Assembly: GCF_019468465.1 (NCBI RefSeq) | Contig: NZ_CP080519.1 | Span: forward strand, 3,239,001 to 3,303,000 | Length of the DNA stretch: 64,000 nt | From: Amycolatopsis sp. DSM 110486 | Lineage (GTDB): Bacteria > Actinomycetota > Actinomycetes > Mycobacteriales > Pseudonocardiaceae | Direction of reading: 5' to 3' | Position numbers and translations under genes: made by a program | The notes under the pieces: generated by a model | The model's input: the letters and a program-made list of their open reading frames with translations, nothing else | Told to the model about the DNA's origin: nothing | Database searches by the model: none | Shown here: in pieces, positions 63,884-64,000 of the stretch | Numbering within the stretch: the stretch's first letter is position 1 | How the letters are laid out: every line of letters begins with the position of its first letter

Positions 63884-64000
63884 ATGGACACCACGTCGCG
63901 GACGCGGGGGCAACAGCGTTCACGACCGGACAAACAGGACATGCCCAGCAAGGCCCGGGTGCGGCTGACCGGATCGGTCCGCTCCTTGCCCTTTTTTCCG
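63884..64000 (+). CDS. Possible start of a divergent gene (cut by window edge)
   Basis: An ATG at 63884 opens 39 codons that run off the window. They begin MDTTSRTRGQQRSRPDKQD and then read SKARVRLTGSVRSLPFF. A basic disordered N-terminus before a hydrophobic stretch would suit a membrane protein, for example an EccE-like component, but there is no Shine-Dalgarno sequence and too little to judge. It is listed as a possibility only. Confidence 0.35.
   Translation, partial: MDTTSRTRGQQRSRPDKQDMPSKARVRLTGSVRSLPFFP

Noticed and set aside
1..64000. rRNA, tRNA, insertion sequence or prophage signals
   Set aside because: I saw no tRNA cloverleaf, transposase, integrase or terminal inverted repeats that would support such a feature.

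Overview
The window is high-GC actinobacterial DNA. Leader-poor promoters, Pseudonocardiales-type genes and a type VII (ESX) secretion locus of the kind seen in filamentous actinomycetes suggest an Amycolatopsis/Pseudonocardiaceae-like chromosome. The assignment is by style only, because no rRNA or other marker is present.

The first 19 kb is ordinary accessory metabolism. Positions 1-5333 hold a small catabolic set: an alpha/beta hydrolase cut by the window edge, an SDR dehydrogenase, a luciferase-like flavin oxidoreductase, a convergent MFS transporter, and a divergent zinc alcohol dehydrogenase. Next come a HicA/HicB-type toxin-antitoxin pair, a tRNA-dihydrouridine synthase, an FAD monooxygenase divergent from its likely TetR regulator, a decayed methyltransferase, a two-repeat secreted protein and an Hsp20 chaperone. 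Positions 11831-16449 form a translationally coupled operon: GntR regulator, ADP-ribosylglycohydrolase-family hydrolase, PfkB kinase, NCS1 permease and isochorismatase-family hydrolase. It looks like a salvage pathway for a ribosylated nitrogen compound. An asparagine-type permease and another SDR follow.

The last 45 kb (63682 down to 19087, minus strand) reads as one T7SS operon. In transcription order it has two small WXG100-like proteins, a 190-aa helical protein, a 1195-aa WXG/proline-rich protein, EccC, a 20-aa micro-ORF, EccD and an 89-aa EccB stub. Then come a 992-aa protein with an ART-like C-terminus, a beta-helix/EccA-like AAA fusion, a YbaB-like protein and a small WXG-like protein. 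The operon ends with an 8679-residue exported giant protein and a 174-aa T7SS-associated protein. No mycosin and no full-length EccB are visible.

The most interesting object is the giant protein (19601-45640). It starts with a WXG100/CpnT-like export domain and a very long NxGxG-type linker. It then carries two copies of a 1500-residue unit ending in a metzincin-like HExxHxxGxxE domain, an HD-like domain, three related beta-rich domains and a coiled coil. After these come two clan-CD (C80-like) cysteine-protease-like domains and a glycosyltransferase domain whose catalytic residues have exactly the spacing of the large clostridial toxins (D, R+3, Y+14, D+16, D+18). The only two cysteines I can find in 8679 residues are the two predicted nucleophiles. 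I infer a T7SS-exported, self-processing toxin with clostridial-toxin-like parts, and I see no obvious immunity gene.
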